Shown: positions 9,852 to 21,185, counted from the stretch's first letter. The stretch is DNA of 64,000 nt from an uncultured Candidatus Thioglobus sp. (GCA_905182815.1 CAJJCX010000004.1:310001-374000), one strand, 5' to 3'. Translations and numbers: made by a program. Notes: generated from the sequence alone by a model not told the origin.

Positions 9852-10469
9852 ATGAATAAAGGAAAATTTATTACAATTGATGGTGTTGAAGGTTCTGGTA
9901 AAAGTACTCAAATTGATCTTATTTGTAGTTATTTGCAGCGAAAAGGTATAGATGTTGTAAGAACTCGTGAGCCAGGTGGTACTGATCTAGGTGAAAAAAT
10001 TCGCTCCCTATTGCTTGATGTTGATAATAAAGAAATGCATAGTGATACAGAGTTATTGCTAATGTTTAGCTCTCGTAATGAGTTAATACAGAATAAAATT
10101 ATCCCCGCTCTAAATAAGGGCTCTTGGGTTGTTAGTGATCGATTCACTGATGCTTCATTTGCTTATCAAGGTGGAGGTAGAATGCTTGACTTAAATCGTA
10201 TTTCTAAGCTTGAAAGCTGGGTATTAGGTGAATTTCAACCAAATTTAACGTTGTTTCTTGATGTGAGTGTTGATGTTGGAATGCAAAGAGTTGAAGCACG
10301 AGCTGCCAAAGATAGGATTGAGTTGGAGGAAAGAGCCTTTTTTGAGCGGGTACGCTCAGTTTTTATTGATAGATCTAAATCCTATCCAGAGAGAATAAAA
10401 TTAATTGATGCAAGCGGCTCAATAAGTGAAATTCATAACAACATAAAATTATTTTTAGACGTATTATGA
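9852..10469 (+). CDS. tmk: Tmk, thymidylate kinase
   Basis: Thymidylate kinase phosphorylates dTMP to dTDP. The P-loop DGVEGSGKST lies near the start, TREPGGTDLGEKIRSLLL follows, then DRFTDASFAYQGGGR, the family's DR signature. A lid region with Arg residues (EARAAKDRIE) is present. I prefer the ATG at 9852, giving MNKGKFITIDG; a TTG at 9843 in the same frame would add three residues. The stop codon overlaps the holB ATG (ATGA), which implies translational coupling of two DNA replication genes. Confidence 0.96.
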   Translation: MNKGKFITIDGVEGSGKSTQIDLICSYLQRKGIDVVRTREPGGTDLGEKIRSLLLDVDNKEMHSDTELLLMFSSRNELIQNKIIPALNKGSWVVSDRFTDASFAYQGGGRMLDLNRISKLESWVLGEFQPNLTLFLDVSVDVGMQRVEARAAKDRIELEERAFFERVRSVFIDRSKSYPERIKLIDASGSISEIHNNIKLFLDVL

Positions 10470-11506
10470 ATTTGCCTTGGCATAGTAGTGCTCATAAAAA
10501 GATAAATAAAATGATTGATCAGAATCATTTGCCGCATGCGCTTCTTATTACTGGAGTTCAAAAGATTGGTAAATTCGAATTTGCCCAAACCCTAATTCAA
10601 AAACTCCTTTGTAAAGATTCATCCTGTGGGAACTGTGCAGTCTGTTTATCTTTAACAAAAGATGAGCCAAATGCTAATTTAGAGCATAGTGTATTAATAC
10701 GACGATCGCATTATCCAAACTTAATTTATTGCCGAGCTGAACTAAATGACTCAGGCTCTATGTCTAAGGATATTCGTGTAGATCAGATTCGTGCTTTTTG
10801 TGAATCACTTGGAAAAACAGCTGACTCACTGCAAATTGGCATTATTTTTTACGCGGACCAAATGAATGTAAATGCTGCAAATGGTCTTTTAAAGACTCTA
10901 GAAGAGCCTAGAAAAAATACTCTTATTATTTTATTAGCTCACAATGCTCGCTCACTTCCGCAAACTGTTTTATCTAGATGCCAGACTATCCATATCAATC
11001 CCACATATGAGCAAGAAAGCGCAGATTGGCTCTCAAAAAATATTGACAAAGATTCAAAGGATGATTTTGATGCTTTGCAGCTATTAGAAAGTTCCCATGG
11101 AATACCTTATAAGGCCCTAGAGGATTTAAAGGGGGACTACTTTTTTCAGTATCAAAACTGGCAGAATTTACTATTGGAGATTGCAATAAGCCCTACTAAG
11201 ATTTACGATACTGAAATATTTGACGGAAATGAAATTGGGGTTTTGAAATGTTTACAACAGCTAATTAATGAAGGGATAAAAATAAAAATCTTAAATCATG
11301 AAGGGGCTAATCTAGAGCTAAATAAGGTTGTTGAGAGAACATCTAGTAATTATTTATTCAATTTGCAGGATGATATTAATTCTGCGATTTCTATGTCACA
11401 AACTACTGTCAATATGAAGTTATTATTGGATAATGTATTAATTGTCTGGTCACATATTTCTCATTTAAAAAAATACCCAGCTATTACTAATATTCAGGAA
11501 AACTAA
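10466..11506 (+). CDS. holB: HolB, DNA polymerase III delta' subunit
   Basis: HolB is the delta' subunit of the clamp loader. The 346-residue protein has the AAA+-like N-terminal domain with a degenerate P-loop (TGVQKIGK), as expected because delta' does not hydrolyse ATP. It also has a zinc-binding set CxxCxxC in CGNCAVC with an upstream Cys, and the sensor regions [10 protein letters not shown] and LSRCQTIHI. It overlaps tmk by 4 bp and hemL by 1 bp. The C-terminal domain is divergent but has the family's helical make-up. Context and motifs agree on the identity. Confidence 0.93.
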   Translation: MNLPWHSSAHKKINKMIDQNHLPHALLITGVQKIGKFEFAQTLIQKLLCKDSSCGNCAVCLSLTKDEPNANLEHSVLIRRSHYPNLIYCRAELNDSGSMSKDIRVDQIRAFCESLGKTADSLQIGIIFYADQMNVNAANGLLKTLEEPRKNTLIILLAHNARSLPQTVLSRCQTIHINPTYEQESADWLSKNIDKDSKDDFDALQLLESSHGIPYKALEDLKGDYFFQYQNWQNLLLEIAISPTKIYDTEIFDGNEIGVLKCLQQLINEGIKIKILNHEGANLELNKVVERTSSNYLFNLQDDINSAISMSQTTVNMKLLLDNVLIVWSHISHLKKYPAITNIQEN

Positions 11507-12789
11507 TGAATCGATCATCAGCATTATTTAAAGAGGCTCAAGACTATATGCCTGGAGGCGTTAATTCGCCTGTTCGTGCCTTTAATGGTGTCGGCGGAAC
11601 TCCAATATTTTTTGAGCGTGGAGAAGGCGCTTATCTTTATGATGTAGATGGCAATTCGTATATTGATTATGTAGGCTCTTGGGGCCCAATGATTTTAGGG
11701 CATGCTAATCCTATAATTATAGATTCAGTAAAAGCTGTTTTAAAGAAAGGATTGGGTTTTGGGGCGCCTACTGAAATTGAAACATCTCTTGCAAAGAAAG
11801 TTTGTAAGCTTGTTCCTTCAATTGATTTAGTTCGGATGGTGAGTTCAGGTACTGAAGCAACTATGAGCGCAATTCGCTTGGCTAGAGGGTATACAGGGCG
11901 AGATAAAATTTTAAAATTTGAGGGTTGTTATCATGGTCATTCTGACTCTTTATTGGTAAAAGCAGGTTCAGGTGCATTAACTTTAGGTGTGCCAACTTCG
12001 CCTGGAGTGCCAAAAGACCTGGCGAAACATACTCTGACACTTGAATATAATAATTTAGAGGTTGTGGAGGAATTATTTTCTGAGATGGGCGAAGAAATTG
12101 GATGCATTATTGTTGAGCCAGTTGCAGGAAATATGAACTGTATTCCTCCAAAAGAAGGATTTTTACAAGGTCTACGTAAGATTTGTGATGAATATGGTGC
12201 TGTGCTTATTTTTGATGAGGTGATGACAGGTTTCCGGGTGGCTTTAGGTGGTGCTCAAGAGTTTTATAATGTTAAACCTGATCTTACTGCCTTAGGAAAA
12301 GTGATTGGAGGTGGCCTTCCTTGTGCTGCGTTTGGAGGGAAGAAAGAAATTATGAATCAAATTGCCCCTCTTGGACCTATTTATCAAGCTGGAACACTCT
12401 CTGGAAATCCTCTTTCAATGGCTTCTGGACTTGCCATGTTGAGCGCTTTGGAATCTGATAAATCTTTTTATGAAAACCTTGGTAAGCGCTCTCAGTATTT
12501 AGTTAATGGAATAGTTTCTGAAGCTAAAGCACAAAATATTCCGATGACAAGTAATAGTGTTGGAGGAATGTTTGGTTTATTTTTCAGTTCTGAAAAAAAG
12601 GTTAGTAACTTTTCTCAAGCATCAAGCTGTAATATAGAACTATTTAAGAAATTTTATAATGCGATGCTGAAGCAAGGAATCTATTTAGCGCCATCTGCAT
12701 ATGAAGCGGGCTTTCTATCAAATGCTCACACAGATGATGACCTTGATAAAACTATCAATGCAGCTGCAACTGCATTTTCTTTGATATGA
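11506..12789 (+). CDS. hemL: HemL, glutamate-1-semialdehyde 2,1-aminomutase
   Basis: HemL converts glutamate 1-semialdehyde to 5-aminolevulinate, the C5 entry to haem. The 427-residue length is standard. Typical motifs are [12 protein letters not shown] at the start, the PLP phosphate-binding region [19 protein letters not shown], and the Schiff-base lysine at Lys265 in [11 protein letters not shown], the same number as in E. coli. It follows holB with a TAATG overlap and overlaps the LOG gene by 4 bp, so it is part of the same run. Confidence 0.97.
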   Translation: MNRSSALFKEAQDYMPGGVNSPVRAFNGVGGTPIFFERGEGAYLYDVDGNSYIDYVGSWGPMILGHANPIIIDSVKAVLKKGLGFGAPTEIETSLAKKVCKLVPSIDLVRMVSSGTEATMSAIRLARGYTGRDKILKFEGCYHGHSDSLLVKAGSGALTLGVPTSPGVPKDLAKHTLTLEYNNLEVVEELFSEMGEEIGCIIVEPVAGNMNCIPPKEGFLQGLRKICDEYGAVLIFDEVMTGFRVALGGAQEFYNVKPDLTALGKVIGGGLPCAAFGGKKEIMNQIAPLGPIYQAGTLSGNPLSMASGLAMLSALESDKSFYENLGKRSQYLVNGIVSEAKAQNIPMTSNSVGGMFGLFFSSEKKVSNFSQASSCNIELFKKFYNAMLKQGIYLAPSAYEAGFLSNAHTDDDLDKTINAAATAFSLI

Positions 12790-13388
12790 GCTTAGTAACG
12801 GTTGGCGCTGAATTATTGGCTGCAAAACAGCGACTTCAGATATTTAAAAATAATGTTACTGTTTTTGGCTCCGCTAGAATTAAGCCGACAGACCCTTTGT
12901 ATAATGATGCTTATGAGCTAGGAAAAAGTTTATCTAATAGTGGCTATAACGTATTTACCGGTGGCGGTCCTGGCATCATGAGTGCTGCAAATAAGGGGGC
13001 GTATGAGGGGAAATCAAAAAGTATAGGCCTGAATATTGAACTACCACAAGAGCAATCTAGTAACCCTTATCTTGATGAGAATATTACATTTGACTACTTC
13101 TTTTCTCGAAAGGTTATGCTTGTCAAATACTCTAGTGCTTGTGTGTACTTTCCCGGAGGTTATGGAACTGCAGATGAGTTAATGGAGGTTTTGACTCTAA
13201 TGCAAACTAACAAAATGAAAAAAGTTCCAATAATTTTGTACGATTCAAAATTTTGGGCATCATTACTCTTATGGATTGAGCAGTCAGTCGAAAAATCTTA
13301 TGTAAGTAAAGAAAATTTTGAATTAATAAGAGTGGTTGACTCAGTTGAAGAAATTATTAATATTGTGGAAACAGAAGTATGTCTTTAG
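12786..13388 (+). CDS. LOG-family protein (TIGR00730-like), possible nucleotide 5'-monophosphate phosphoribohydrolase
   Basis: This 200-residue protein carries the LOG-family glycine-rich nucleotide-binding regions: [14 protein letters not shown] near residue 60 and [16 protein letters not shown], which matches PGGxGTxxE. Family members hydrolyse AMP-like nucleotides to base plus ribose 5-phosphate (plant LOG makes cytokinin; the bacterial PpnN relative is larger). The physiological substrate here is unknown. The ATG overlaps the hemL stop by 4 bp and the gene overlaps the following HAD gene by 10 bp, so the trio is probably one transcript. Confidence 0.85.
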   Translation: MSLVTVGAELLAAKQRLQIFKNNVTVFGSARIKPTDPLYNDAYELGKSLSNSGYNVFTGGGPGIMSAANKGAYEGKSKSIGLNIELPQEQSSNPYLDENITFDYFFSRKVMLVKYSSACVYFPGGYGTADELMEVLTLMQTNKMKKVPIILYDSKFWASLLLWIEQSVEKSYVSKENFELIRVVDSVEEIINIVETEVCL

Positions 13389-14035
13389 CAATTTTTGATC
13401 TTGATAATACTCTGATCGGCGGCGATAGTGACCACTTATGGGGTGAGTTTTTATGCGATGAAGGCATCATTGTTGATCGCCAATCATTTCAAAAAAAGAA
13501 TGATTATTTTTATCAACAATACGAATTAGGCTTATTAGATATATATGCATGGGCAGAGTTTAGTTTTGAGATACTGGCGCGACACTCCATGAAAGAGTTA
13601 GGCGAGCTCCATCATAAATTTATGATTGCAAAAATTGAACCAATTATTTTAGATAAGGCTCAAAATTGTATAGATAACCATAAAAAAAATGGAGACACAG
13701 TTCTCGTCATAACAGCCTCAAATACCTTTGTCACTTCTCCAATTGTCAAGAGGTATGGGATCGACCATTTACTGGCAACTGAGCCTGAAATAAAGTCAGG
13801 ACGTTATTCTGGAAAAATTTCTGGGACTCCATGCTTTCAGTCAGGAAAAATAGATAATTTAATGCCATGGATGGCTAAAAATAATGAAACATTAGAAGGT
13901 TCTTCTTTTTATTCAGACTCGCATAATGATCTTCCACTCTTGGAGTTAGTTGATCACCCAGTTACAATAAATGCTGACAAAATTTTAACCTTAGAGGCTA
14001 AGAAAAGGGGCTGGTTGAATCTAGACTGGCGTTAG
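13379..14035 (+). CDS. HAD-superfamily IB phosphatase (TIGR01490-like, SerB-related)
   Basis: The 218-residue protein begins with the HAD motif I FDLDNTL (Asp7 and Asp9), has motif II in VLVITASNTF, and motif III/IV in YSDSHNDLPLLELV. The subfamily IB arrangement and length resemble TIGR01490 hydrolases, related to phosphoserine phosphatase and to histidinol-phosphate phosphatase-like enzymes. The substrate cannot be read from sequence. It overlaps the LOG gene by 10 bp. Its 3' end lies inside an inverted repeat shared with the convergent dsrE2 gene. Confidence 0.85.
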   Translation: MSLAIFDLDNTLIGGDSDHLWGEFLCDEGIIVDRQSFQKKNDYFYQQYELGLLDIYAWAEFSFEILARHSMKELGELHHKFMIAKIEPIILDKAQNCIDNHKKNGDTVLVITASNTFVTSPIVKRYGIDHLLATEPEIKSGRYSGKISGTPCFQSGKIDNLMPWMAKNNETLEGSSFYSDSHNDLPLLELVDHPVTINADKILTLEAKKRGWLNLDWR

Positions 14036-14042
14036 TCTAGAT
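14019..14042. terminator. Inverted repeat across the convergent HAD/dsrE2 gene ends
   Basis: Arms ATCTAGACT (14019-14027) and AGTCTAGAT (14034-14042) are perfect complements with a 6-nt loop. The hairpin spans both stop codons of two convergent genes that are 1 bp apart. No T-run follows on either strand, so it is a candidate bidirectional 3'-end structure rather than a classic intrinsic terminator. Confidence 0.5.
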
Positions 14043-14552
14043 AAACAAATCTTGGCTAGATTTATCGGCAACATCAAGATAAGTTGCGGCTCCAGCAAAT
14101 TCTATTCCTTCAATAAAGTCATCTCTTGAAAATCCAAACATACCCATTGTCATTTCGCAGGCAATAAATTTAACACCCATTTCAACACAAATAGATCTCA
14201 GCTCTTCAATTGAAGCCATACCATTATTTTTAAAGGTTTTTAGCATCATTCGAGTTGCAAAAAGTTCCATACCAGGGATGTTCCAAAAAATATTTGGAAT
14301 TTTTTGGCTAAAATCTATAGCTTGAAACCACTTTGGGCCAAATGGCATTTTCATTGGCATATCTGGATTTCCTTGAGGTGATATACGAAGATGTGACAAA
14401 TCCTTAAGGAGAAGGTTTAAGCCATAAAAAGTGCAAAAAACTGTCACTTCTTTGCCCATCGCAATACCTGTTGAAGCTAGTATAAAGGGCGGATATGCCC
14501 AGTCAAGAGTGCCTTTAGAGGCAATAACAGTCATTTCTTTTGAGTTAGGCAT
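14037..14552 (-). CDS. DsrE2-type sulfur-carrier protein (DsrE/DsrF/DrsH-like)
   Basis: This 171-residue protein belongs to the DsrE-like group often called DsrE2, found next to TusA and rhodanese genes in sulfur oxidisers. Cysteines at residues 40 and 132 are visible; Cys132 sits in ACEMTMGMFGF, the conserved CxMTxxxM-like motif. Known relatives bind persulfide sulfur and pass it on to TusA. A hydrophobic N-terminal segment suggests a membrane-associated form. It lies 14 bp downstream of tusA, and the YeeE pair is just upstream, so the four genes plausibly import and hand over sulfane sulfur. Its function here is inferred from family and neighbours. Confidence 0.85.
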   Translation of the reverse strand: MPNSKEMTVIASKGTLDWAYPPFILASTGIAMGKEVTVFCTFYGLNLLLKDLSHLRISPQGNPDMPMKMPFGPKWFQAIDFSQKIPNIFWNIPGMELFATRMMLKTFKNNGMASIEELRSICVEMGVKFIACEMTMGMFGFSRDDFIEGIEFAGAATYLDVADKSSQDLFI

Positions 14553-14566
14553 TTTTGTTTGGTAAA

Positions 14567-14791
14567 TTAATTTTTTTGAATATTAAAGATGATTTTATTT
14601 CCATCATTTTTTTGTGACAATAACTTATGACCAAGTTGGTTGCAGAAGGCTTCAAAGTCTTTTTTTGAACCTTGGTCTGTGCACGTTACTTCAATTACCT
14701 CATCCGTGTTCATTTTGGCTAATGCCTGCTTAGTTTTTAAAATAGGCATTGGACATGCATAGCCGCACATATCTAGAGTTTGATCTGCCAT
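14567..14791 (-). CDS. tusA: TusA-family sulfurtransferase
   Basis: A 74-residue TusA with the hallmark CPMP (CPxP) motif at Cys13 in DMCGYACPMPILKTKQAL. TusA proteins carry sulfur as a cysteine persulfide. They serve tRNA thiolation in E. coli and cytoplasmic sulfur oxidation (with DsrE and Dsr/Hdr systems) in sulfur oxidisers. An extra Cys9 precedes the motif. Placement between dsrE2 and two YeeE transporters favours the dissimilatory sulfur-delivery role. It has an AAGG-like ribosome site. Confidence 0.92.
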   Translation of the reverse strand: MADQTLDMCGYACPMPILKTKQALAKMNTDEVIEVTCTDQGSKKDFEAFCNQLGHKLLSQKNDGNKIIFNIQKN

Positions 14792-14838
14792 AATGTACCT
14801 TAAGGATTAAGTAAGAGTATTTTAGTTGCTAATTAACT

Positions 14839-15249
14839 CTATTTTATCGTATTTTTTTTAACTAAAACACCTGCAGCCATTGAAATTAGGAAGACTAGGG
14901 TAATTGGATCAAAGGTTGCTAATGCTGAGATTGCGGGTCCAGGACAAAGACCAACAAGCCCCCAACCAATTCCAAATAGTGATGAACCTATAATTAGTTT
15001 TTTATCTATATTTTGTTTAATAGGCAAATTAATTTTATCACCTAGGGCTGAAAGTTCTTTATTTTTTAAGAAGTAAAAGAATGGGCCTGCAGTAATAATA
15101 GCCCCGCCCATAACAAATATTAAAGAGGCATCCCAGTTGTGGGTAATACTTAAAAAACCTATGACTTTTTCGGGATTTGTCATTCCTGAAATAACTAAAC
15201 CAATACCAAATATAATCCCGCAAATTAAAGAGATAATTTTATCGTTCAT
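14839..15249 (-). CDS. YeeE/YedE-family sulfur transporter half (PmpB-like)
   Basis: This 136-residue membrane protein has about four hydrophobic helices and the conserved motif GWGLVGLCPGPA with its Cys, typical of YeeE/YedE (PmpA/PmpB) thiosulfate or sulfur-compound channels. I place the start at the ATG at 15249 (MNDKIISL), which overlaps the upstream gene's stop by 4 bp; the longer open frame to 15354 reads antisense-like junk and has no ribosome site. Together with the upstream half it forms the two-gene version of a YeeE transporter. The transported compound is not known for this subtype. Confidence 0.85.
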   Translation of the reverse strand: MNDKIISLICGIIFGIGLVISGMTNPEKVIGFLSITHNWDASLIFVMGGAIITAGPFFYFLKNKELSALGDKINLPIKQNIDKKLIIGSSLFGIGWGLVGLCPGPAISALATFDPITLVFLISMAAGVLVKKNTIK

Positions 15250-15677
15250 AAGTAAATCCCAAACTGCTGAAGAACAGCAACAGTAAGCATTCCAATTGCT
15301 ACAAAAATGCCAGTAGCGATTATAGAGCTTGTTGATAGCCTTCCAATTCCACAAATCCCATGCCCAGAAGTACAGCCCCCTCCAAGTCTTGTTCCAAAAC
15401 CAACTAAAAAACCACCTGGAATAATTAAAAGATAAGAGTGGGTTATGTTGAATGCTACAGGAGCACTGGAGGCAATAAAATTGAAGTAAATTAAAGGCCC
15501 AATTACTAAGCCAAGTAAAAATGCAAGATTTGAAAGCCTTTGAGAGGCTTTAGTTATGGCATTTTCAAAAATTCCACTAATTCCTGCCAGCCGGCCTGTC
15601 ATATAGAAATAAAAAACTACAGAGAGTCCAATGATTACGCCTCCTAAAAGAGCGCTAAAAGGTGTAAAGTTGTTCAT
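15246..15677 (-). CDS. YeeE/YedE-family sulfur transporter half (PmpA-like)
   Basis: This 143-residue integral membrane protein carries the family signature GGGCTSGHGICG with two cysteines, followed by a helix, and has four or so hydrophobic segments in all. In single-chain YeeE the conserved Cys residues line a thiosulfate path; here the protein is split in two, with this gene translated first and coupled (ATGA) to the second half. With TusA and DsrE2 downstream on the same strand it suggests uptake of a sulfur compound directly into the carrier chain. The split form is common among sulfur bacteria. Confidence 0.87.
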   Translation of the reverse strand: MNNFTPFSALLGGVIIGLSVVFYFYMTGRLAGISGIFENAITKASQRLSNLAFLLGLVIGPLIYFNFIASSAPVAFNITHSYLLIIPGGFLVGFGTRLGGGCTSGHGICGIGRLSTSSIIATGIFVAIGMLTVAVLQQFGIYL

Positions 15678-15759
15678 TAATATAAAGCTAAAACAAAATC
15701 TAATTTAATTACTTTAATCATAACAGAATTATTCAATTGTTTAAAGGACGGTAAATAAG

Positions 15760-16425
15760 TTAATCTGAAACTATTGTTTTTACGCCACTCTCAGACCCCA
15801 AAAGAAGAATATCGGCACCTCGATTTGCAAATAGTCCATTAGTAACAACCCCAACAATATTATTTAATCTATTTTCAAGAGTTTTAGGGTCATCTATAGT
15901 TAGATCATGTATGTCAAGTATTAAGTTACCATTATCTGTTGTTAGCTCTTCTCTTAAGATTGGATTGCCTCCAATAGATTTAATAATTTCACGTTTTACA
16001 TAGTTTGCAGCCATAGGAATCACTTCAATTGGCAAAGGAAATTTACCCATCACATCAACAAGTTTAGATTCATCAGCTATACAAATAAATTGGTTAGAAA
16101 CTGCAGCAACTATCTTTTCACGTGTCAGTGCTCCACCACCACCCTTTAATAAATTGAGCTGATGATCTGATTCATCAGCACCATCAACATACACTGAAAT
16201 TTCTTTAATTTCATTCAAATTAACAACATCTATTCCGTGGCCCCTAAGACGATTTTCAGTATCAATTGAGCTCGCTACAGCTCCTTGAACTGAATCTTTA
16301 ATTGTAGCAAGTTGATCAATGAAAAAATTTGCTGTTGAGCCTGTTCCAACGCCTATAATAGTCCCTGGAATAACATACTTAAGCGCTGCTTTTGCAACCT
16401 CATTTTTTAATTCGTCTTGGGTCAT
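15760..16425 (-). CDS. rpiA: RpiA, ribose-5-phosphate isomerase A
   Basis: RpiA interconverts ribose 5-phosphate and ribulose 5-phosphate in the pentose phosphate and Calvin pathways. The 221-residue protein shows [13 protein letters not shown] near the N-terminus, the active-site region VDGADESD, and [14 protein letters not shown] with the catalytic Glu and Lys context. Length is normal. It is divergent from rdgB across a 37-bp gap and precedes the sulfur-carrier genes on the same strand with an 82-bp spacer. Confidence 0.96.
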   Translation of the reverse strand: MTQDELKNEVAKAALKYVIPGTIIGVGTGSTANFFIDQLATIKDSVQGAVASSIDTENRLRGHGIDVVNLNEIKEISVYVDGADESDHQLNLLKGGGGALTREKIVAAVSNQFICIADESKLVDVMGKFPLPIEVIPMAANYVKREIIKSIGGNPILREELTTDNGNLILDIHDLTIDDPKTLENRLNNIVGVVTNGLFANRGADILLLGSESGVKTIVSD

Positions 16426-16462
16426 TTTCTCTTAATTTTTTTGTTCAAAATTATTATACACT

Positions 16463-17050
16463 ATGAAAAAAATAATCCTTGCAACAGGCAATGAAGGCAA
16501 AGTTAGAGAACTTAATGACATGCTTAAGGGCCACTATAACGTAATTTCTCAGAATGATATGCAAGTCAAAGAAGTTCCTGAAACTGGAACTACATTTATT
16601 GAAAATGCATTAATTAAAGCTAGAAATGCATCTCTCCAATCGAAATTACCAGCCCTAGCAGATGATTCTGGTCTTCAAGTTGAAGCTCTTAATGGTGATC
16701 CAGGTATTTATTCTGCGAGGTATGCTGGAGTGGATGCAACGGATAAAGATAACATTGAAAAGCTTATTTTAAATATGGATCAGCATAGTAATCGTAAAGC
16801 TCATTTTTGTTGTGCGATGGTCTTTATACATAGTGCTAATGATCCAAGCCCAATCATTATTGAAAAGCATTGGGAAGGAGAGTTGTTGAGAGAGCCAATA
16901 GGCGTTAATGGTTTTGGCTATGACCCTATTTTTTATTTGCCAGATCATGATTGTAGCTCAGCTCAGCTTCAGCCCCAGGTAAAAAATGAGATATCACATC
17001 GAGGACAGGCTTTAAGTGAACTCTTAAAGCAACTATTATCTTTTGAATAA
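16463..17050 (+). CDS. rdgB: RdgB (HAM1), XTP/dITP pyrophosphatase
   Basis: This 195-residue enzyme hydrolyses non-canonical purine nucleoside triphosphates (XTP, dITP) to monophosphates and keeps them out of DNA. Family motifs are ATGNEGKVREL at the start, LADDSGLQVEALNG, GVNGFGYDPIFY and SHRGQAL. It is a complete, normal-length protein. The hemW coding region begins 8 bp before its stop, the conserved rdgB-hemW order. Confidence 0.96.
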   Translation: MKKIILATGNEGKVRELNDMLKGHYNVISQNDMQVKEVPETGTTFIENALIKARNASLQSKLPALADDSGLQVEALNGDPGIYSARYAGVDATDKDNIEKLILNMDQHSNRKAHFCCAMVFIHSANDPSPIIIEKHWEGELLREPIGVNGFGYDPIFYLPDHDCSSAQLQPQVKNEISHRGQALSELLKQLLSFE

Positions 17051-18177
17051 TTTTCTGGAACTGCCACCACTCGCTCTCTATATCCACTATCCATGGTGCG
17101 TCAAGAAATGTCCATATTGTGATTTTAACTCGCATGAGGGGTCAATTCATAATGGCTATATTAAGGCTTTACTTAAAGACTTAGATGATGATTTAAAGTT
17201 TATTCAAAACCGAAAAATCCATTCAATTTTTATTGGTGGTGGAACACCAAGTTTGATGAGCATAGAGGATGCTTATGAGTTGTTTGATGGTTTAAATGAA
17301 AGGCTATCAATATCAAAAAATATTGAAATCACGCTTGAGGCGAACCCTGGAACATTTGAAGTAGAAAAATTTTCTGAATTTCGAAAGGTAGGCATTAATC
17401 GCCTTTCAGTGGGAGTGCAATCATTTAAAGACAATCAGCTTAAATTTTTAGGAAGAATTCATAGTGGAGGCGATGCCTTGAGGGCAATTTCTGAAGCTAA
17501 AAAAGTAGGCTTTGATAATTTGAATATTGATCTAATGTATGGCCTAAAAGATCAAACTATTGATATGTGTCTTGAAGATGTGATGCAAGCAATTGAATTA
17601 AAGCCGAGTCATATTTCTTTTTATCAGCTAACCCTTGAGCCAAATACATTGTTTGCAAAATACCCACCAAAACTTCCAATTGATGAAAAGATATGGGATA
17701 TGGGTGAGCAAGGTGCTGCCCTTTTAAATCAGAATGGGTTCAGACAATATGAAGTATCAGCTTATAGCGAGAGGCCTTCAGAACATAATATAAATTATTG
17801 GAAATTTGGAGATTACATTGGCATTGGCGCTGGAGCGCATGGAAAGATAACAGATGTTGAGTCTCAACAAATATTTAGAACACTTAAGCCTAAATCACCA
17901 AAGGAATACTTATCTAAAATGCAAGCTGGAGTAGATATTTCAACTAAAAAAGAAGTGGATAATGTAGCTTTTGAATTTATGCTTAATAGTCTTAGATTAA
18001 AAGATGGTTTTAGCTCTTCATTGTTTGAATCAAGAACAGGATTATTAATCAAATCTTTTGAGTTCTGAGTTAGGAAGAGCAGAAAATCTTGGTTTATTAG
18101 AAAATAAGAATAATTGGATAAAGCCCACATCGAAAGGTTTTAATTTTCTTAATGAGCTGCAAGAAATTTTTTTATAA
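17043..18177 (+). CDS. hemW: HemW, radical-SAM haem chaperone, frameshifted near its C-terminus
   Basis: HemW is a coproporphyrinogen-III-oxidase-like radical SAM protein that binds haem and is proposed to deliver it to respiratory proteins. The 4Fe-4S motif CVKKCPYC (CxxxCxxC) lies in YIHYPWCVKKCPYCDFN, and the GGGTPS motif follows. It lacks the extra N-terminal region of the true oxidase HemN. The only sensible start is a TTG at 17043 overlapping rdgB. As written the frame stops at 18068; removing one T at 18063-18064 restores the expected end (...SELGRAENLGLLE...) to the TAA at 18177. The core is intact, so sequencing error is likely. Confidence 0.88.
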
Positions 18178-18265
18178 AACTCCTTTTAATTAATTCTATT
18201 AAAAAAAATAGGTAAAGCCTGACACTAGGGTTTATGGCTGTTAAAATACTTTTTAGTTTTTATAA

Positions 18266-20004
<1,739 letters not shown>

Positions 20005-20005
<1 letters not shown>

Positions 20006-20644
20006 TGATTGCTGATAATTTAAAGCGGGTAACTTCACGTATAAATTCAATTGAATGCAATCATGAAGTGCAGTTAATTGCAGTTAGTAAAACTCGATCT
20101 ACTGCTGAAATCCAAGAGGCGATAAATGCTGGCCAAGTTCATTTTGGAGAAAACTATTTACAAGAATCCCTAGATAAAATTTCTTTTTTTAAAGAAAGTA
20201 AACTAATTTGGCATTTTATTGGTCCAATTCAATCAAATAAAACAGCCTCAATAGCAGAAAATTTTGATTGGGTCCATAGCGTTGATAGGCTTAAAATTGC
20301 AAAAAGACTCAGTGATCAAAGAGACCCTAGCCTAGGAAAAGCTCAACATTCTTATTCAGATAAATATTGACGAAGAGCAGACTAAGTCTGGCTTACTTCT
20401 TAAAGATGTAAATGAAATTATTTCAGAAGTGAGTGATCTGCCTAATATATCTTTGAGGGGCTTTATGTGTATTCCAAGTCCAAAAAACTCAGCTATGAGC
20501 TTTAAAGAGATGGCAAATTTAATATCAAAATACCCTTTTCTTGACTCACTTTCGATGGGCATGTCCTCAGACTTAGAGCTTGCGATAAAAAATGGTGCAA
20601 CCTTTGTCCGAGTAGGAACGGATATTTTTGGACCAAGAAGTTAA
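20005..20644 (+). CDS. yggS: YggS/PLPBP, PLP-homeostasis protein, with one frameshift
   Basis: YggS is a single-domain fold-type III PLP protein that buffers pyridoxal phosphate; no enzyme activity is established. The N-terminal VSKTRSTAEIQEAI contains the PLP lysine, HFGENYLQE follows, then WHFIGPIQSNK, and at the C-terminus LSMGMSSDLELAI and VRVGTDIFG. The two parts lie in different frames: the first stops at 20370. Taking one A from the run 20337-20340 gives GKLNILIQINIDEEQTKSG, which matches the family's LNVLIQIN pattern. Full length would be about 213 residues, slightly short of E. coli (234). It begins one base inside the pyrK-like stop. Confidence 0.88.
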
Positions 20645-20676
20645 TTATTAATGCATTTTTTTGGGATGATAATGTT

Positions 20677-21168
20677 ATGAAAGTAAGACTACTTATTACG
20701 GGCGGAACAATTGATAAGGTTTATAACCAATCAAATGGTGAGCTTGAGTTTGATAAAACACACTTTCCAGAAATGATTTCTAGATCAAGAATTGAGGTGG
20801 ACTTGACGCTTGAACAAGTTCTTCTAATTGATAGTTTAGATATGGTTGATGCAGATCGAGATTTAATAATAGATAGGTGTGTTAGCTGTGAGGAGAAATT
20901 TGTTTTAATTACTCATGGAACAGATACCATGTGTGACACAGCAAAACTTTTAGGTGAGGCCTCAATTGACAAAACAATTATTTTATTTGGTTCGATGGTG
21001 CCTTATGCAGTGAATAACTCGGATGCTTTGTTTAATTTTGGGTGTGCTTTAGGGTCTCTTCAGTTGCTAGAATGCGGCGTTTATGTTGCAATGAATGGAA
21101 GGGTTTTACCCTGGACTGATGTTGAAAAAAATAGGAGTTTAGGCGTTTTTCAGGCCTTGAACTCCTAA
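20677..21168 (+). CDS. One-domain asparaginase-like protein
   Basis: The 163-residue protein has the two threonine motifs of bacterial asparaginases: TGGTID at the start and HGTDTM near residue 87, each with the conserved catalytic Thr. Normal type I/II L-asparaginases are about 330 residues with a C-terminal domain; this one ends after the first domain with no frame continuing downstream, so it is the short stand-alone form rather than a broken gene. Whether it hydrolyses asparagine is unknown. It is convergent with the cytochrome c5 gene, 17 bp apart. Confidence 0.75.
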   Translation: MKVRLLITGGTIDKVYNQSNGELEFDKTHFPEMISRSRIEVDLTLEQVLLIDSLDMVDADRDLIIDRCVSCEEKFVLITHGTDTMCDTAKLLGEASIDKTIILFGSMVPYAVNNSDALFNFGCALGSLQLLECGVYVAMNGRVLPWTDVEKNRSLGVFQALNS

Positions 21169-21185
21169 GTTTGAATCATAGCTCT

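Noticed and set aside
15250-15354. An upstream extension of the YeeE second-half frame to 15354
   Set aside because: It reads through the coding region of the first YeeE half in another frame, has an unconvincing composition, and the ATG at 15249 overlaps the preceding stop in the normal coupled way.
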